DNA of 64,000 bases from Nocardia sp. CDC159 (GCF_023740735.1 NZ_JAMRXH010000020.1:1-64000); one strand, 5' to 3'. Shown: positions 49,777 to 58,888, counted from the stretch's first letter. The notes: a model not told the origin generated them from the letters alone. Translations and numbers: made by a program.

Positions 49777-50943
49777 ATGAGCTCGGCCGTCATCGTCGAC
49801 GTCGTTCGCACACCATCCGGCAAGGGCAAGCCCGGCGGTGGACTCGCCGGTGTCCATCCGGCCACCCTGCTGGCCGGGGTGCTGTCGGAGCTGGTGAGCC
49901 GCAACGACCTGGACCCCGCCCTGGTCGACGACGTGATCGCCGGATGCGTCACCCAGAGTGGGGAGCAGGCGTTCAATATCGCCCGGACCGCCGTGCTGGC
50001 CGCGGGATTCCCCGAGGCCGTCCCGGCGACCACGGTGGACCGCCAGTGCGGATCCAGCCAGCAGGCGGCCCATTTCGCCGCCCAGGGCGTACTCGCCGGG
50101 GCCTATGACATCGCCATCGCCTGCGGCGTGGAGTCGATGTCGCGCGTGCCGATGTTCTCCAATGCCCGGGGCGCGGACGCCAACCGCGGACCCATCGCCC
50201 ATCGGTATCCGGAAGGCCTTGTGCAGCAGGGCATCTCGGCGGAAGTCATCTCCGCCCGCTGGAAGCTCGATCGGCCCGTGCTCGACGAGTTCGCGGCCCG
50301 CTCGCACCGCCTGGCCGCCGAGACAGCGGCCGCGGGCGGATTCGCGAACGAGTTGGTTCCCGCGGGCGAACTCACCGCCGACGAGACGATCCGTCCGACC
50401 ACCACGGTCGAGGGCCTGGCCGGACTGAAGCCCGCGTTCGTCGACGACGACTACGCCCGGCGCTTCCCGGAGATCGACTGGTCCATCACGCCCGGCAATT
50501 CGTCGCCGCTCACCGACGGCGCGTCCGCCGCGCTGATCATGAGCGAGCAGGCGGCGAAGCGGCGCGGCCTGCGCCCGCGGGCGCGCTTCCATGCCTTCGC
50601 CGTGACCGGCGACGATCCGCTGCTCATGCTCACCGCGGTGATCCCGGCGACCCGAAAGGTGCTGGCGCGCGCGGGATTGTCCATCGCCGACATCGACGCC
50701 TACGAGGTGAACGAGGCCTTCGCCCCGGTGCCGCTGGTGTGGCAGCACGAACTGGCCGCCGATCCGCAGCGGCTGAATCCGCGCGGCGGCGCGATCGCCC
50801 TCGGCCACCCCCTCGGCGCCTCCGGTACCCGCATCCTGGCCACCCTGGTCAATCACCTGGAACAGACCGGCGGCCGCTACGGCCTGCAAACCATGTGCGA
50901 GGCGGGCGGTCTGGCCAACGCCACCATCATCGAGCGGCTGTGA
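49777..50943 (+). CDS. Acetyl-CoA acetyltransferase (thiolase, FadA-like)
   Basis: 388 aa thiolase. Catalytic Cys in DRQCGSSQQA (~88), His in GGAIALGHPLGASGTR (~345) and the second Cys in MCEAGGLANATIIERL (~377). The CEAGG/CEGGG ending and overall size resemble degradative thiolases such as steroid beta-oxidation FadA-type enzymes. It cleaves 3-ketoacyl-CoA or makes acetoacetyl-CoA. The ATG at 49777 has GGAG 6 nt upstream; a GTG at 49771 is unlikely. No other beta-oxidation gene is beside it. Cytoplasmic. Confidence 0.9.
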   Translation: MSSAVIVDVVRTPSGKGKPGGGLAGVHPATLLAGVLSELVSRNDLDPALVDDVIAGCVTQSGEQAFNIARTAVLAAGFPEAVPATTVDRQCGSSQQAAHFAAQGVLAGAYDIAIACGVESMSRVPMFSNARGADANRGPIAHRYPEGLVQQGISAEVISARWKLDRPVLDEFAARSHRLAAETAAAGGFANELVPAGELTADETIRPTTTVEGLAGLKPAFVDDDYARRFPEIDWSITPGNSSPLTDGASAALIMSEQAAKRRGLRPRARFHAFAVTGDDPLLMLTAVIPATRKVLARAGLSIADIDAYEVNEAFAPVPLVWQHELAADPQRLNPRGGAIALGHPLGASGTRILATLVNHLEQTGGRYGLQTMCEAGGLANATIIERL

Positions 50944-50971
50944 CGGACGCCGGGCGAGCGGCTGTCCTGTT

Positions 50972-51187
50972 CTATCCCGAGGGCTGATGGGTCGAGCGAC
51001 GGCAGCTGTCGGGGACCAGATGTCCTGCCCGAACGAGCGCGTCGTAGGCGGCGCGCTTGTTCCGGCAGCAGTCGGTCGAGCAATCGGTGTGCATCTGCAT
51101 CACCCGGTGTGCACGTTCCACGGACAGCGGCCCGTCGGGCGCCGAATGTGCCGTCAGTGCAATGAAATCCGCTATCGAATACTGCAT
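50972..51187 (-). CDS. Small Cys/His protein, conserved in mycolata-like genomes
   Basis: 71 aa. MQYSIADFIALTAHS start, then LSVERAHRVMQMHTDCSTDCCRNKRAAYDALVRAGHLVPD. Three cysteines (C-x3-CC) and nearby His could bind a metal. It shares the LSxxxAHxxxxxH...C...AA pattern with the protein at 19205-19417. ATG with AGGGGG 7 nt upstream. Convergent with the thiolase. Function unknown. Confidence 0.7.
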   Translation of the reverse strand: MQYSIADFIALTAHSAPDGPLSVERAHRVMQMHTDCSTDCCRNKRAAYDALVRAGHLVPDSCRRSTHQPSG

Positions 51188-51258
51188 GGCAAGCCCCCTA
51201 GTGTCGATGGAACACCAACCATGTCCGTAACTACACAGTAGCTCGGTAGCAGCCGGTC

Positions 51259-51315
51259 GCCGCAGGACAAAGGCCGGACACCTCGGTGCCCGACATCCGT
51301 CGCCGGTCCTGCGGC
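51259..51315 (-). terminator. Long-stem hairpin downstream of the FAAL gene
   Basis: GCCGCAGGAC (51259-51268) and GTCCTGCGGC (51306-51315) are perfect 10-bp arms; the 37-nt loop can form a smaller stem. Located 46-102 nt after the minus-strand FAAL stop. Probably ends the lipid operon transcript. Confidence 0.55.
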
Positions 51316-51360
51316 AACTCCGGGTAATCGCTGGTCGGAATGCCTTTCCCAGCTACCTTT

Positions 51361-53232
51361 TCAATCCGCGGCGTCCGGAAAGGCCTGCTGGCGATGGCCG
51401 CCGCGCAGCGTGCCCTCCAGATAGGCGGCCTTGCAGGCGCGCCGGGCGATCTTGCCGCTGGAGGTTCGCGGGATCGACCCCGCCGGCACCAGCAGCAGAT
51501 CTCGGACCGTCACGCCGTGCCGCTTGGCGATCGCCCCGCGCACCGCCTCCGCGACCGGCTCGGGATCCAACTTGGCTGCGCCGGTATTTCTTTCGGCGAC
51601 GATCACCAGTTGCTCGGAACCCGGCGAGGCGCTGCCCCGCACCGGCTCGGGCAATTCATCGGCGGCCACGGAGAACGCGGCGACGAAGCCGGGCCGCAGC
51701 GCGTTCGAGGACTCTTGCGCCGACATCTCCAGATCCTGCGGATAGTGATTGCGCCCGTCGACGATCACCAGATCCTTGACCCGGCCGGTGATGTACAGCT
51801 CACCGTCGTAGTAGGCGCCGAAATCCCCGGTGGCCATCCAGTTCGCGTCCGGCGCGGTGCCTTCGGCATGACTGCCCGAGGGCTGGCGCGAGGTCAGCCG
51901 GTTGTGGAAGGTCGCCTCGGTCTCCTCGGGCCGCCCCCAGTAGCCGATGCCCATGTTCTGCCCGTGCAGCCAGATCTCGCCGACCTCGCCGTCGGTCCGC
52001 TCGGCCCCGGTCGCCGGATCCACGATGACCGCCCACTGCGAGCGCGCGACATAGCCGCACGACACCTGCGCCACGGCGCTGTCGGCATCGGAATCGACCT
52101 CGACCATATGCCCGGCGCCCAGCTGGGTCCGGTCGACATAGACCACCTTGGCCTCGTCGTCACGGCGGGTGGCCGAAACGAACAGCGTCGCCTCCGCCAT
52201 GCCGTAGCAGGGCTTGATGGCGTTCTTGGGCAGCCCGAACGGCACGAAGGCGTCGTTGAACTTGCGCATCGACGTCACCGAAACCGGCTCGCTGCCGTTG
52301 ATCAACCCGATCACATTGGACAGATCCAGGCTCTCGCCCGGCTTGGGCAACCCGCGCAGGGCGGCGTGCTCGAAGGCGAAATTCGGTGCGGCGGCATAGG
52401 TCCCGGCACCGTCGGAGGCGGCGGCCAGCTCCTTGATCCAGCGGTACGGGCGGCGCACGAAGGCGCTCGGCGACATGATCGTGATGAATTTGCCGACGAT
52501 GGTCGGCAGGATCACGCACAGCAGGCCCATGTCGTGGAACATCGGCAGCCACGTGACCCCGCGCGCGTTCTCGACCAGGCCGAGCGCATCGATCATCTGC
52601 AGCAGGTTGGTGCCCACCGATCGATGGGTGATCTCGACACCGGCGGGCACGCGCGTGGACCCCGAGGTGTACTGCAGATAGGCCACGCTGTCGATATTGA
52701 TGTCCGGCCGCACCCAGCTCTCCCCCACGCTGTCCGGAATCGCGTCCACGGCGATGATGCGCGGGCGCTGCGAGGCGGGTAGGTCGCGGAAGAAGTTCCG
52801 CACCACCGCCGCCGAGGAGCTCGCCGTCAGGATCGCCGCGGGCTGGCAGTCCCCGAGCACCGCGTGCAGGCGGTCGGTGTGGCCCAGCTCCTCGGGATCG
52901 AACAGCGGCACCGCGATATTGCCCGCGTACACGGCCGCGAAGATCGACACCACGTAGTCCAGGCCCTGGGGCGCCAGGATCGCGACACGATCGCGCGGAC
53001 TGGTCACCTGTTGCAGGCGGGCCGCCACCGCGCGCAGCCGCACGCCGAACTGACGCCAGGTCAGCTCGTGGTACTCCCCGTCGCGTTCGCGCGAATAGTC
53101 GATATAGCGATAGGCGAGCTCGTCACCGTTCGTCGTGCTGTGCCTGTCGACGAAGTCGATCCAGGTCGAATCATCCGGGATCGTGATGTGGCCGTGCTCG
53201 TCCAGATAGTCATCGTAGGTCTCGCCGATCAT
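51361..53232 (-). CDS. Long-chain fatty acid-AMP ligase (FadD32-like FAAL)
   Basis: 623 aa ANL-superfamily enzyme. P-loop-like YLQYTSGSTRVPAGV (~170-184), PMFHDMGLL (FAAL-type), YGMAEATLFV, TGDFGAYYDGELYITGR, and a C-terminal RTSSGKIARRACKAAY with the catalytic Lys. Like FadD32, it probably forms an acyl-adenylate and passes the acyl chain to an ACP domain, not CoA; a FAAL-type insertion is likely but I could not align it. ATG with good spacing from AGG. It lies 99 bp after the KAS gene on the same strand. Confidence 0.88.
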   Translation of the reverse strand: MIGETYDDYLDEHGHITIPDDSTWIDFVDRHSTTNGDELAYRYIDYSRERDGEYHELTWRQFGVRLRAVAARLQQVTSPRDRVAILAPQGLDYVVSIFAAVYAGNIAVPLFDPEELGHTDRLHAVLGDCQPAAILTASSSAAVVRNFFRDLPASQRPRIIAVDAIPDSVGESWVRPDINIDSVAYLQYTSGSTRVPAGVEITHRSVGTNLLQMIDALGLVENARGVTWLPMFHDMGLLCVILPTIVGKFITIMSPSAFVRRPYRWIKELAAASDGAGTYAAAPNFAFEHAALRGLPKPGESLDLSNVIGLINGSEPVSVTSMRKFNDAFVPFGLPKNAIKPCYGMAEATLFVSATRRDDEAKVVYVDRTQLGAGHMVEVDSDADSAVAQVSCGYVARSQWAVIVDPATGAERTDGEVGEIWLHGQNMGIGYWGRPEETEATFHNRLTSRQPSGSHAEGTAPDANWMATGDFGAYYDGELYITGRVKDLVIVDGRNHYPQDLEMSAQESSNALRPGFVAAFSVAADELPEPVRGSASPGSEQLVIVAERNTGAAKLDPEPVAEAVRGAIAKRHGVTVRDLLLVPAGSIPRTSSGKIARRACKAAYLEGTLRGGHRQQAFPDAAD

Positions 53233-53331
53233 TCCCTATCCTTTTTCATGCACGCCGCTGGGACCGTGCAATGACACCCGATACAGATCGACACCGAAGT
53301 CCGAAGAGTAGCAGCGCTTCGGCGGAATTGC

Positions 53332-54576
53332 TCAATATCGCCCGAAAGCCAGCGACACGTTGTGTCCGCCGAAGCCGAACGAGTTGTTGATGGCGTAATC
53401 GATTCGGCCGGGCCGCGCCTGACCCTTGACGATGTCGAGATCGACCTCCGGATCCTGATTGTCCAAATTCAATGTAGGCGGCACGATGCCGTCGCGAATG
53501 GTCAGCACCGTCAGCACCGATTCCAGCGCGCCCACCGCGCCGATGGAATGGCCGAGCGCCGATTTCGGGGCGTATACCGAGGCGTGGCCACCGACCGCGC
53601 GGGCGATCGCGCGGGCCTCGGCGGTATCGCCGATCGGGGTCGCGGTGGCATGGGCGTTCACATGGCCGATATCGGTCTTCGACAGCCCCGCGGTCTCGAT
53701 CGCGCGGGTGATCGCCCGCGCGGCGCCCTTGCCGTCCGTCTCGGGCGCGACCAGATGGAATCCGTCGGAGGTGATCCCCGCGCCCATCAGCCGCGCGTGG
53801 ATGGTGGCGCCGCGCGCCCTGGCGTGCTCCTCGGTCTCGATCACCATCATCGCCCCGGCCTCGCCGAAGACGAAGCCGTCGCGGTCGGTGTCGAACGGCC
53901 GCGACGCGTGCTTGGGATCGTCGTTGCGGGTGCTCATGGCCCGCATCATGCTGAACGCCGCGATCGGCAGCGCCTGGATCGAACCCTCCACCCCGCCGGT
54001 GACGACCACGTCGGCATCGCCCATGACGATCATCTTCCAGGCGTTGGCGATCGCCTCGGAGCCGGATGAGCAGGCCGAGACCGGGGTGGCGATACCGGCT
54101 TTCGCGCCCAGTTCCAGGCCCACCACCGCGGCGGCGCCGTTCGGCATGATCATCGGCACGGCATTCGGCGGCACATGCTTGTAACCACCGTTCTGCATCT
54201 TGTTGGCGGCGTCGATGAGGATCTCCGCGCCGCCCAGACCGGTGCCGATCGATACGCCGAGCCGCTCGCGATCCACGTCCGGACTGCCCGCGTTGCGCCA
54301 CACCTCGCGGCCCAGTACGAGGGCCATCTGCTGGACATAGGAATACCGGCGCGCCTCCTCCTTCGCAAGGCTCGCGTCGGGCTTGACCTTCAGATGTCCG
54401 CCGATGCGCACCGGCAGCTCGAACCGGTCGATGAAGGCGTCGTCGAGAACGTCGATGCCGCTCTCGCCGTTGAGTAGTCCCTTCCACGTGGAGTCGACAT
54501 CCCCGGCGATCGACGTGGTCGCCGCGAGGCTGGTCACGACGACGTCGGGGTAGCTCCTACGGCTGCAAATCGTCAT
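53332..54576 (-). CDS. Beta-ketoacyl-ACP synthase (KasA/KasB-like)
   Basis: 414 aa condensing enzyme. Cys-His-His triad: VSACSSGSEA, VNAHATATPIGD and KSALGHSIGAVGA. The fold ends with NNSFGFGGHNVSLAFGRY, as in FabF/KasA. It elongates acyl-ACP with malonyl-ACP. The ATG at 54574-54576 overlaps the upstream small-protein stop (ATGA); the upstream 54651 start would lie inside that gene. It differs from a housekeeping kasA-kasB locus (no acpM or accD beside it), so it is likely a dedicated synthase for a special lipid. Confidence 0.9.
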   Translation of the reverse strand: MTICSRRSYPDVVVTSLAATTSIAGDVDSTWKGLLNGESGIDVLDDAFIDRFELPVRIGGHLKVKPDASLAKEEARRYSYVQQMALVLGREVWRNAGSPDVDRERLGVSIGTGLGGAEILIDAANKMQNGGYKHVPPNAVPMIMPNGAAAVVGLELGAKAGIATPVSACSSGSEAIANAWKMIVMGDADVVVTGGVEGSIQALPIAAFSMMRAMSTRNDDPKHASRPFDTDRDGFVFGEAGAMMVIETEEHARARGATIHARLMGAGITSDGFHLVAPETDGKGAARAITRAIETAGLSKTDIGHVNAHATATPIGDTAEARAIARAVGGHASVYAPKSALGHSIGAVGALESVLTVLTIRDGIVPPTLNLDNQDPEVDLDIVKGQARPGRIDYAINNSFGFGGHNVSLAFGRY

Positions 54577-54827
54577 TCTCGGCTCTCTTTCGGTGGCAAC
54601 ACTGCGAGCAGGGGCAATACTGCGGCGAATACAAGCGGGAGTGACATCCACGGCACACCGGAAACGTCCTGCGCAGCAGGCGCTTTGGTGCCGGTGACCG
54701 AGCCGTCTAATACTACTTCAGCAGGAGTTCGGTCCTCTTTATTGCGACGCGCCGTCCTGCCTCGAACGCCCGGCCGAGGCGGGACTACATTATCGGGGCG
54801 TACCTGACCGGCCGAACTCTGTGACAC
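54573..54827 (-). CDS. Small single-pass membrane protein coupled to the KAS gene
   Basis: 84 codons including the stop (about 84 aa) from GTG 54825-54827. A basic, Pro/Arg-rich N-terminal half (GVRGRTARRNKEDRTPAE) and one C-terminal membrane helix (VPWMSLPLVFAAVLPLLAVL) with a short charged tail. It overlaps the KAS start as ATGA, the best sign it is real; the ribosome site is weak. Probably an inner-membrane helper of the lipid pathway; no homology recognised. Confidence 0.5.
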   Translation of the reverse strand: MSQSSAGQVRPDNVVPPRPGVRGRTARRNKEDRTPAEVVLDGSVTGTKAPAAQDVSGVPWMSLPLVFAAVLPLLAVLPPKESRE

Positions 54828-54910
54828 GCAGCAATCCGGTCGCTAATGCACTGTACCGGTTTCTCCCCGCATCGTCTCAATCGCCATCCGTATCGAGGAA
54901 AGGCAGCACC

Positions 54911-55909
54911 GTGGCCAGGAACCTCACGCAGCTCGAGTTGCTGCTCGAGCTCGAACCCGTCGCCGAACAGAACGTCAACCGGCACTTATCGATGGCCAAG
55001 GAGTGGCATCCCCACGACTACGTGCCGTGGGACGAGGGCCGCAACTACGCCGCCATGGGCGGAATCGACTGGGACCCCGAGCAGTCACAGCTGAGCGAGG
55101 TCGCCCGCGCCGCCATGATCACCAACCTGCTGACCGAGGACAATTTGCCCTCCTACCACCGCGAGATCGCCGAGAACTTCTCCCAGGACGGCGCCTGGGG
55201 CACCTGGGTCGGCCGCTGGACCGCCGAGGAGAACCGGCACGGCATCGTCATCCGCGACTATCTCGTGGTGACCCGCGGTGTCGATCCGGTCGCGCTGGAG
55301 AACGCCCGCATGGTGCACATGACCAACGGCTACAGCGCCATGCGGCTGATCCGGGAGGGCGGCGGCACGCACCGGCTCGTGGACGTCAGCGCGGGACTGC
55401 TGCATTCGGTCGCCTACGTGACCTTCCAGGAACTGGCCACCCGGGTCAGCCACCGCAACACCGGCAAGGTGTGCAACGACCCCATCGCCGACCGCATGCT
55501 GCAGCGCATCGCCGCCGACGAGAACCTGCACATGATCTTCTATCGCAATATGTGCGGCGCGGCCCTGGATCTGGTGCCCGACCAGGCGTTGGAGGCGATC
55601 ACCGACATCGTCTGCAACTTCCAGATGCCCGGGGCCGGAATGCCCGATTGGCGGCGCAACGGCGTGCTGATGGCCAAGCACGGGATCTATGATCTGCGCC
55701 AGCATCTGGAGGAGGTCGTACTGCCCGTATTGCGCAAATGGAATGTATTCGAGCGCAATGACTTCGGTTCCCGGGGCGAGCAGGCCCGCCACCGGCTCGG
55801 CGAGTTCCTGGAGCGGCTGCAGGGCGACTGCGCGCGGTTCGAGGAGCAGCGCGACCGGGCGCTGGCGCGGGAGGCGGCCCGGCGAGACCTGGTGGGCGTC
55901 AAGGGCTGA
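54911..55909 (+). CDS. Acyl-ACP desaturase (DesA-like, di-iron)
   Basis: 332 aa. The two-helix di-iron ligands are in TAEENRHG (~100-107) and AADENLHMIF (~190-199), each with ExxH; other Glu/Asp residues lie in LLTEDNLPSYHREIAE. This matches DesA1/DesA2-type desaturases that insert a cis double bond into acyl-ACP, for example in meromycolate synthesis. GTG 54911 with AGGAAAGG ~7 nt upstream; a longer frame from 54821 is unlikely. Divergent from the KAS/FAAL operon across an 83-bp gap, so shared control is likely. Cytoplasmic. Confidence 0.9.
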   Translation: MARNLTQLELLLELEPVAEQNVNRHLSMAKEWHPHDYVPWDEGRNYAAMGGIDWDPEQSQLSEVARAAMITNLLTEDNLPSYHREIAENFSQDGAWGTWVGRWTAEENRHGIVIRDYLVVTRGVDPVALENARMVHMTNGYSAMRLIREGGGTHRLVDVSAGLLHSVAYVTFQELATRVSHRNTGKVCNDPIADRMLQRIAADENLHMIFYRNMCGAALDLVPDQALEAITDIVCNFQMPGAGMPDWRRNGVLMAKHGIYDLRQHLEEVVLPVLRKWNVFERNDFGSRGEQARHRLGEFLERLQGDCARFEEQRDRALAREAARRDLVGVKG

Positions 55910-55921
55910 GAGACCGTACCG

Positions 55922-55954
55922 CGCGGCCGGTCGACGGGGCGTTTTCCGGCCGCG
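55922..55954 (+). terminator. Hairpin after the desaturase gene
   Basis: CGCGGCCGG (55922-55930) and CCGGCCGCG (55946-55954), 9-bp perfect arms with a 15-nt loop containing GTTTT, 12 nt after the TGA. Confidence 0.55.
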
Positions 55955-56365
55955 ACCGGGAATTCGGGCGGATCGGCGCTATACCCGCCGCGTCCGGGCG
56001 GATTTGGGCCCGTCGAGGCCCATTTCCCCCGGCCGCGGGTCATTTCCACGAACCGGTCGCCCGACTGTCCCGGGCGGTGGGCACTTTCGCGATTCGAGGG
56101 TGGGCGGGCCGGGGGCGGCGGCACCCTCGCCAACACATTTCGCCACGTCGGGGCCGCATTTGCCTGTGCTCGAGGGTTATTGCGGCCGCGGCGCGGCGCG
56201 GGCGGATCACATGCGTGTTAGCTGATTGTGGACTGGGTACTCGGGCGACCGGTTCGCCGGTATCCGGAAGCTTCTGCGCCTTCGAGCATTTCGAATTGGT
56301 CTCGACCCGTAATGGAGTGGCAGAACACATTGCCAGAAGATTGCCGTAAGGGCACACTGGGATGC
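55955..56365. other. Gene-free GC-rich stretch with weak promoter-like sites
   Basis: No frame here shows a plausible protein. Candidate signals are a SigF-like GTTA-N14-GGGTA (56217-56239), one base off consensus, in the right direction for the small gene at 56366, and several GC-rich inverted segments. Nothing stronger was seen. Confidence 0.4.
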
Positions 56366-56530
56366 ATGACTGCAGTACCCCACGCGGCTCGCGCCACCGT
56401 CCGGAAATCCGGGCCGGTGACCGTGGGCGCACCCACCGCCAACGTGCACATCCGGTTGCGGATCGACGATCCGGAACGGCAGGCCAAGCTGCGCACCGCC
56501 CTCGAGCGAATTCAGCTCGGCAACCACTGA
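56366..56530 (+). CDS. Small hypothetical protein
   Basis: 54 aa from ATG 56366. MTAVPHAARATVRKSGPVTV, then VHIRLRIDDPERQAKLRTALERIQLG: a strand and an amphipathic helix. The upstream site is weak (GGG 5-6 nt before). Codon use is in keeping with its neighbours. Unknown function; may not be expressed. Confidence 0.4.
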   Translation: MTAVPHAARATVRKSGPVTVGAPTANVHIRLRIDDPERQAKLRTALERIQLGNH

Positions 56531-56628
56531 TTTCACCGACCAGTCGATCGCGCGTCCCCGGGGTGAGTCTGCGACATCCCGGAGCGCTTCTCGCCCGGCC
56601 AGGTGAAAATTCTTCTCGACCGACCGAC

Positions 56629-57345
56629 TCAAACAGCGATTCCGACCAGATGCCCGACAAGATATGTCGTGGCCATCGCGAGTGCCCCGCCGACGAGGAC
56701 CCGAATCGTCGCGCGCCACACCGGCGCCTCGCCCAGTCGGGCCCCCACGGCACCGGTGACCGCCAGCGCCGCCAGCACCGCGGCGACGGTCACCGGAACC
56801 CGCACCGCGGGCGGGGCCAGAATCGCCAACAGCGGAAGTAGCGCCCCGAGCGTGAACGACAGCGCCGAGGACAGTGCCGCCTGCCACGGATTGGTCAGAT
56901 CGCTCGGGTCGATGCCCAATTCGGCCTCGGCGTGCGCGGTGAACGCGTCGTTCTCGGTGAGCTCCTCGGCGACCTTCCACGCCGTCGCGGGCGAAAGCCC
57001 CTTGCCCTCGTAGATCGCCGCCAGCTCGGCCAGCTCCTGCTCCGGCATCTCCGCGAGCTCGCGCCGCTCCACCGCCAGCACCGCCCGCTCGCTGTCGCGC
57101 TGTGTACTCACCGATACGTACTCCCCCAGTGCCATCGACACCGCCCCCGCGGCCAGCCCCGCCACCCCCGCGGTCGCGATCACCCCCGCACTCGTCGTGG
57201 CCGCCGCCACCCCCACCACGATTCCGGCCACCGACACGATCCCGTCGTTGGCCCCCAGCACCCCCGCCCGCAACCAATTCAACCGCGCCGCAAGTCCATT
57301 CCCGTGCGGCTCGGAATGCGCGACAACGCCCTGCTCACTTTGCAC
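56629..57345 (-). CDS. VIT1/CCC1-family iron/manganese transporter
   Basis: About 238 aa with five membrane helices. LRAGVLGANDGIVSVAGIVVGVAAATTS at the start, GAVSMALGEYVSVSTQRDSERA (metal-binding domain start), a cytoplasmic helical region with many Glu (EMPEQELAELAAIYEGKGLS), then SLSFTLGALLPLLAI. These proteins move Fe2+/Mn2+ across the membrane. GTG 57343-57345 follows a GGGGGG tract; a TTG at 57354 is possible. The AT-rich upstream region has repeated AGCAA and GAGGCTTGC elements and might include an IdeR/DtxR-like box, but no clean match. Confidence 0.85.
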   Translation of the reverse strand: MQSEQGVVAHSEPHGNGLAARLNWLRAGVLGANDGIVSVAGIVVGVAAATTSAGVIATAGVAGLAAGAVSMALGEYVSVSTQRDSERAVLAVERRELAEMPEQELAELAAIYEGKGLSPATAWKVAEELTENDAFTAHAEAELGIDPSDLTNPWQAALSSALSFTLGALLPLLAILAPPAVRVPVTVAAVLAALAVTGAVGARLGEAPVWRATIRVLVGGALAMATTYLVGHLVGIAV

Positions 57346-57508
57346 GCCCCCCAACCTAACGATTTACGGCGCACACTTCCAGCAAAGCAAGCCTCAGCAA
57401 AATAAGGTAATGCATTGCAAGCCAAGGCTTTACAAACCTAACCCGCTCCCCCTCGGCAACGGCAAATCGGTGGCCGAAAGCTGTTATCTCAGGCCATTAT
57501 TGGCATCC

Positions 57509-57958
57509 GTGAAGGAAAGACTCGAAGTGATCAGCGCCGCGAACGAGCGGATCGTCGCCGCGGGCGGCAATCGCGATCCGATCGGGCGCGAGGTCCGGAT
57601 CGGCGATCCGGTGCGGGCCGCCGTGGCCGACCATGCACGCCGAATGCGCCAGTGATCGCGCGGGACCGCCCGGAGTTGGTGGGCGGATACCGGGCGCGGT
57701 GGCAACGCGGGCCGAGCGGGTGCTCGAGGTCGCGGGCGGGTATCGGCGGCTCGTGCTGGGGGCCTGGGATGCGGGGTGTTCGGCAATGATCCGACCGTGG
57801 TGGCCGGAACCTTCCGGCGGCTGCTGGACGGGCAGTTCGACGAGGTGGGCTTCGCGATTCTGGATCGCGCGCCGGGGGCAGTGCGGGCGACATTCGAGTC
57901 CCTCTTCGCCCGATCGGACTGCGCAAGAACTGTCAAGCGGTGCGGCTGTTCGGCGTAG
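57509..57958 (+). pseudogene. Remnant of a TIGR02452 (microbial PARG-like) protein
   Basis: Two pieces of one family are visible. The N-terminal part (57509-57652) reads ISAANERIVAAGG...IGREVRIGDPVRAAVA before a TGA. The C-terminal part reads RAERVLEVAGGYRRLVLGAWDAG, then shifts frame at a GGGG run (57773-57776; five G would keep the frame) to VFGNDPTVVAGTFRRLL and VGFAILD. The order and motifs (ALVLGAWGCGVFRNDP in intact members) match TIGR02452/PARG_cat_2. The middle, with the ADP-ribose-binding core, is missing. So this is a deleted and frameshifted relic. Confidence 0.65.
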
Positions 57959-57970
57959 CAGACTCGTCTC

Positions 57971-58888
57971 GTGACGAACGGACGGGACAGGCTGCGAGAA
58001 CTGCTGGACGCGGTGCTCGACGAGGGGAATATGACGCTGGGGGAGATGGCGTCGGATGTCTATGCCTCGCCCTATCATTTCGCGCGGCAGGTGGCCAAGG
58101 GGGCCGGGGAGGCGCCGGTGGCCATGCGGCGGCGGGTGCTGCTGGAGCGGGCCGCGTGGCAGTTGAGCAACGGCGACAGCGTGACCGACGTGGCGTGGGC
58201 GGCGGGGTACGACTCGGTCGAGGGGTTCAGTCGTGCGTACAGCCGGGCGTTCGGGCATCCGCCGAGTGCGACGCCGGCGCGGCCGAAGACCCGATGGTTG
58301 CCCGCGGTGAACGGAATCCACTTCCACCCGCCGATGTCGCTGTGGCTGGAGGGGGAACCGCGCGGGCGGCCCGATATGGATCCGACGTCGGTGCTGGTGC
58401 ACCACGATCTGGACGACACCCGAGAACTGCTGCGGCTGGCAAGGGGGCTCGACGAGCAGAGCTACCGGCGCCGGCGCGGCACCGGCACGGTCCTGGCCTG
58501 GGACGGACCCGAGGATTCCATCGCGACGGTGCTCGATCTGCTGATCTGGACCAAGGAGGTCTGGCTGGCCTCGATCGAGGGTTCGGATCAGCCCGAGCGT
58601 CAACCGGACGACCTGCCCACGCTCACCCGGCGACTGGACGAGGTGGCCCCGCGCTGGCTGGACACCGTGCGCGAGATCGATCGGCGCCGCGGCTGGGGCG
58701 ACCGGCTCATCGATGCGCTGTGCGAGCCGCCGGAGAGCTTCGTACTCGGCAGCGTCCTGGCCCACATCCTCACCTATTCGGCGTACCGGCGCCTGCTGGC
58801 GCGGCAGTGGCTGCGCGCCGAACTGCCGACCGATGCCGTGGAGCAAGGCGATCCCATCATGTGGCTACGAAGGAGAGAACATCCATGA
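57971..58888 (+). CDS. AraC-type HTH regulator fused to a DinB-like domain
   Basis: 305 aa. Residues ~10-100 are an AraC-type two-helix-turn-helix (LGEMASDVYASPYHFARQVAKGAGEAP... VTDVAWAAGYDSVEGFSRAYSRAFGHPPS). Residues ~130-300 form a DinB-like four-helix bundle (DDTRELLRLARGLDEQSYRR, WTKEVWLASIEG, HILTYSAYRRLLARQWL). The fusion is common for regulators that act on a linked reductase. It overlaps the downstream DHFR-like gene as ATGA. Confidence 0.85.
   Translation: MTNGRDRLRELLDAVLDEGNMTLGEMASDVYASPYHFARQVAKGAGEAPVAMRRRVLLERAAWQLSNGDSVTDVAWAAGYDSVEGFSRAYSRAFGHPPSATPARPKTRWLPAVNGIHFHPPMSLWLEGEPRGRPDMDPTSVLVHHDLDDTRELLRLARGLDEQSYRRRRGTGTVLAWDGPEDSIATVLDLLIWTKEVWLASIEGSDQPERQPDDLPTLTRRLDEVAPRWLDTVREIDRRRGWGDRLIDALCEPPESFVLGSVLAHILTYSAYRRLLARQWLRAELPTDAVEQGDPIMWLRRREHP

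Noticed and set aside
57355..57508. IdeR/DtxR iron box upstream of the VIT1 gene
   Set aside because: Best match keeps only about 11 of 19 consensus positions; repeats of AGCAA may explain the resemblance.
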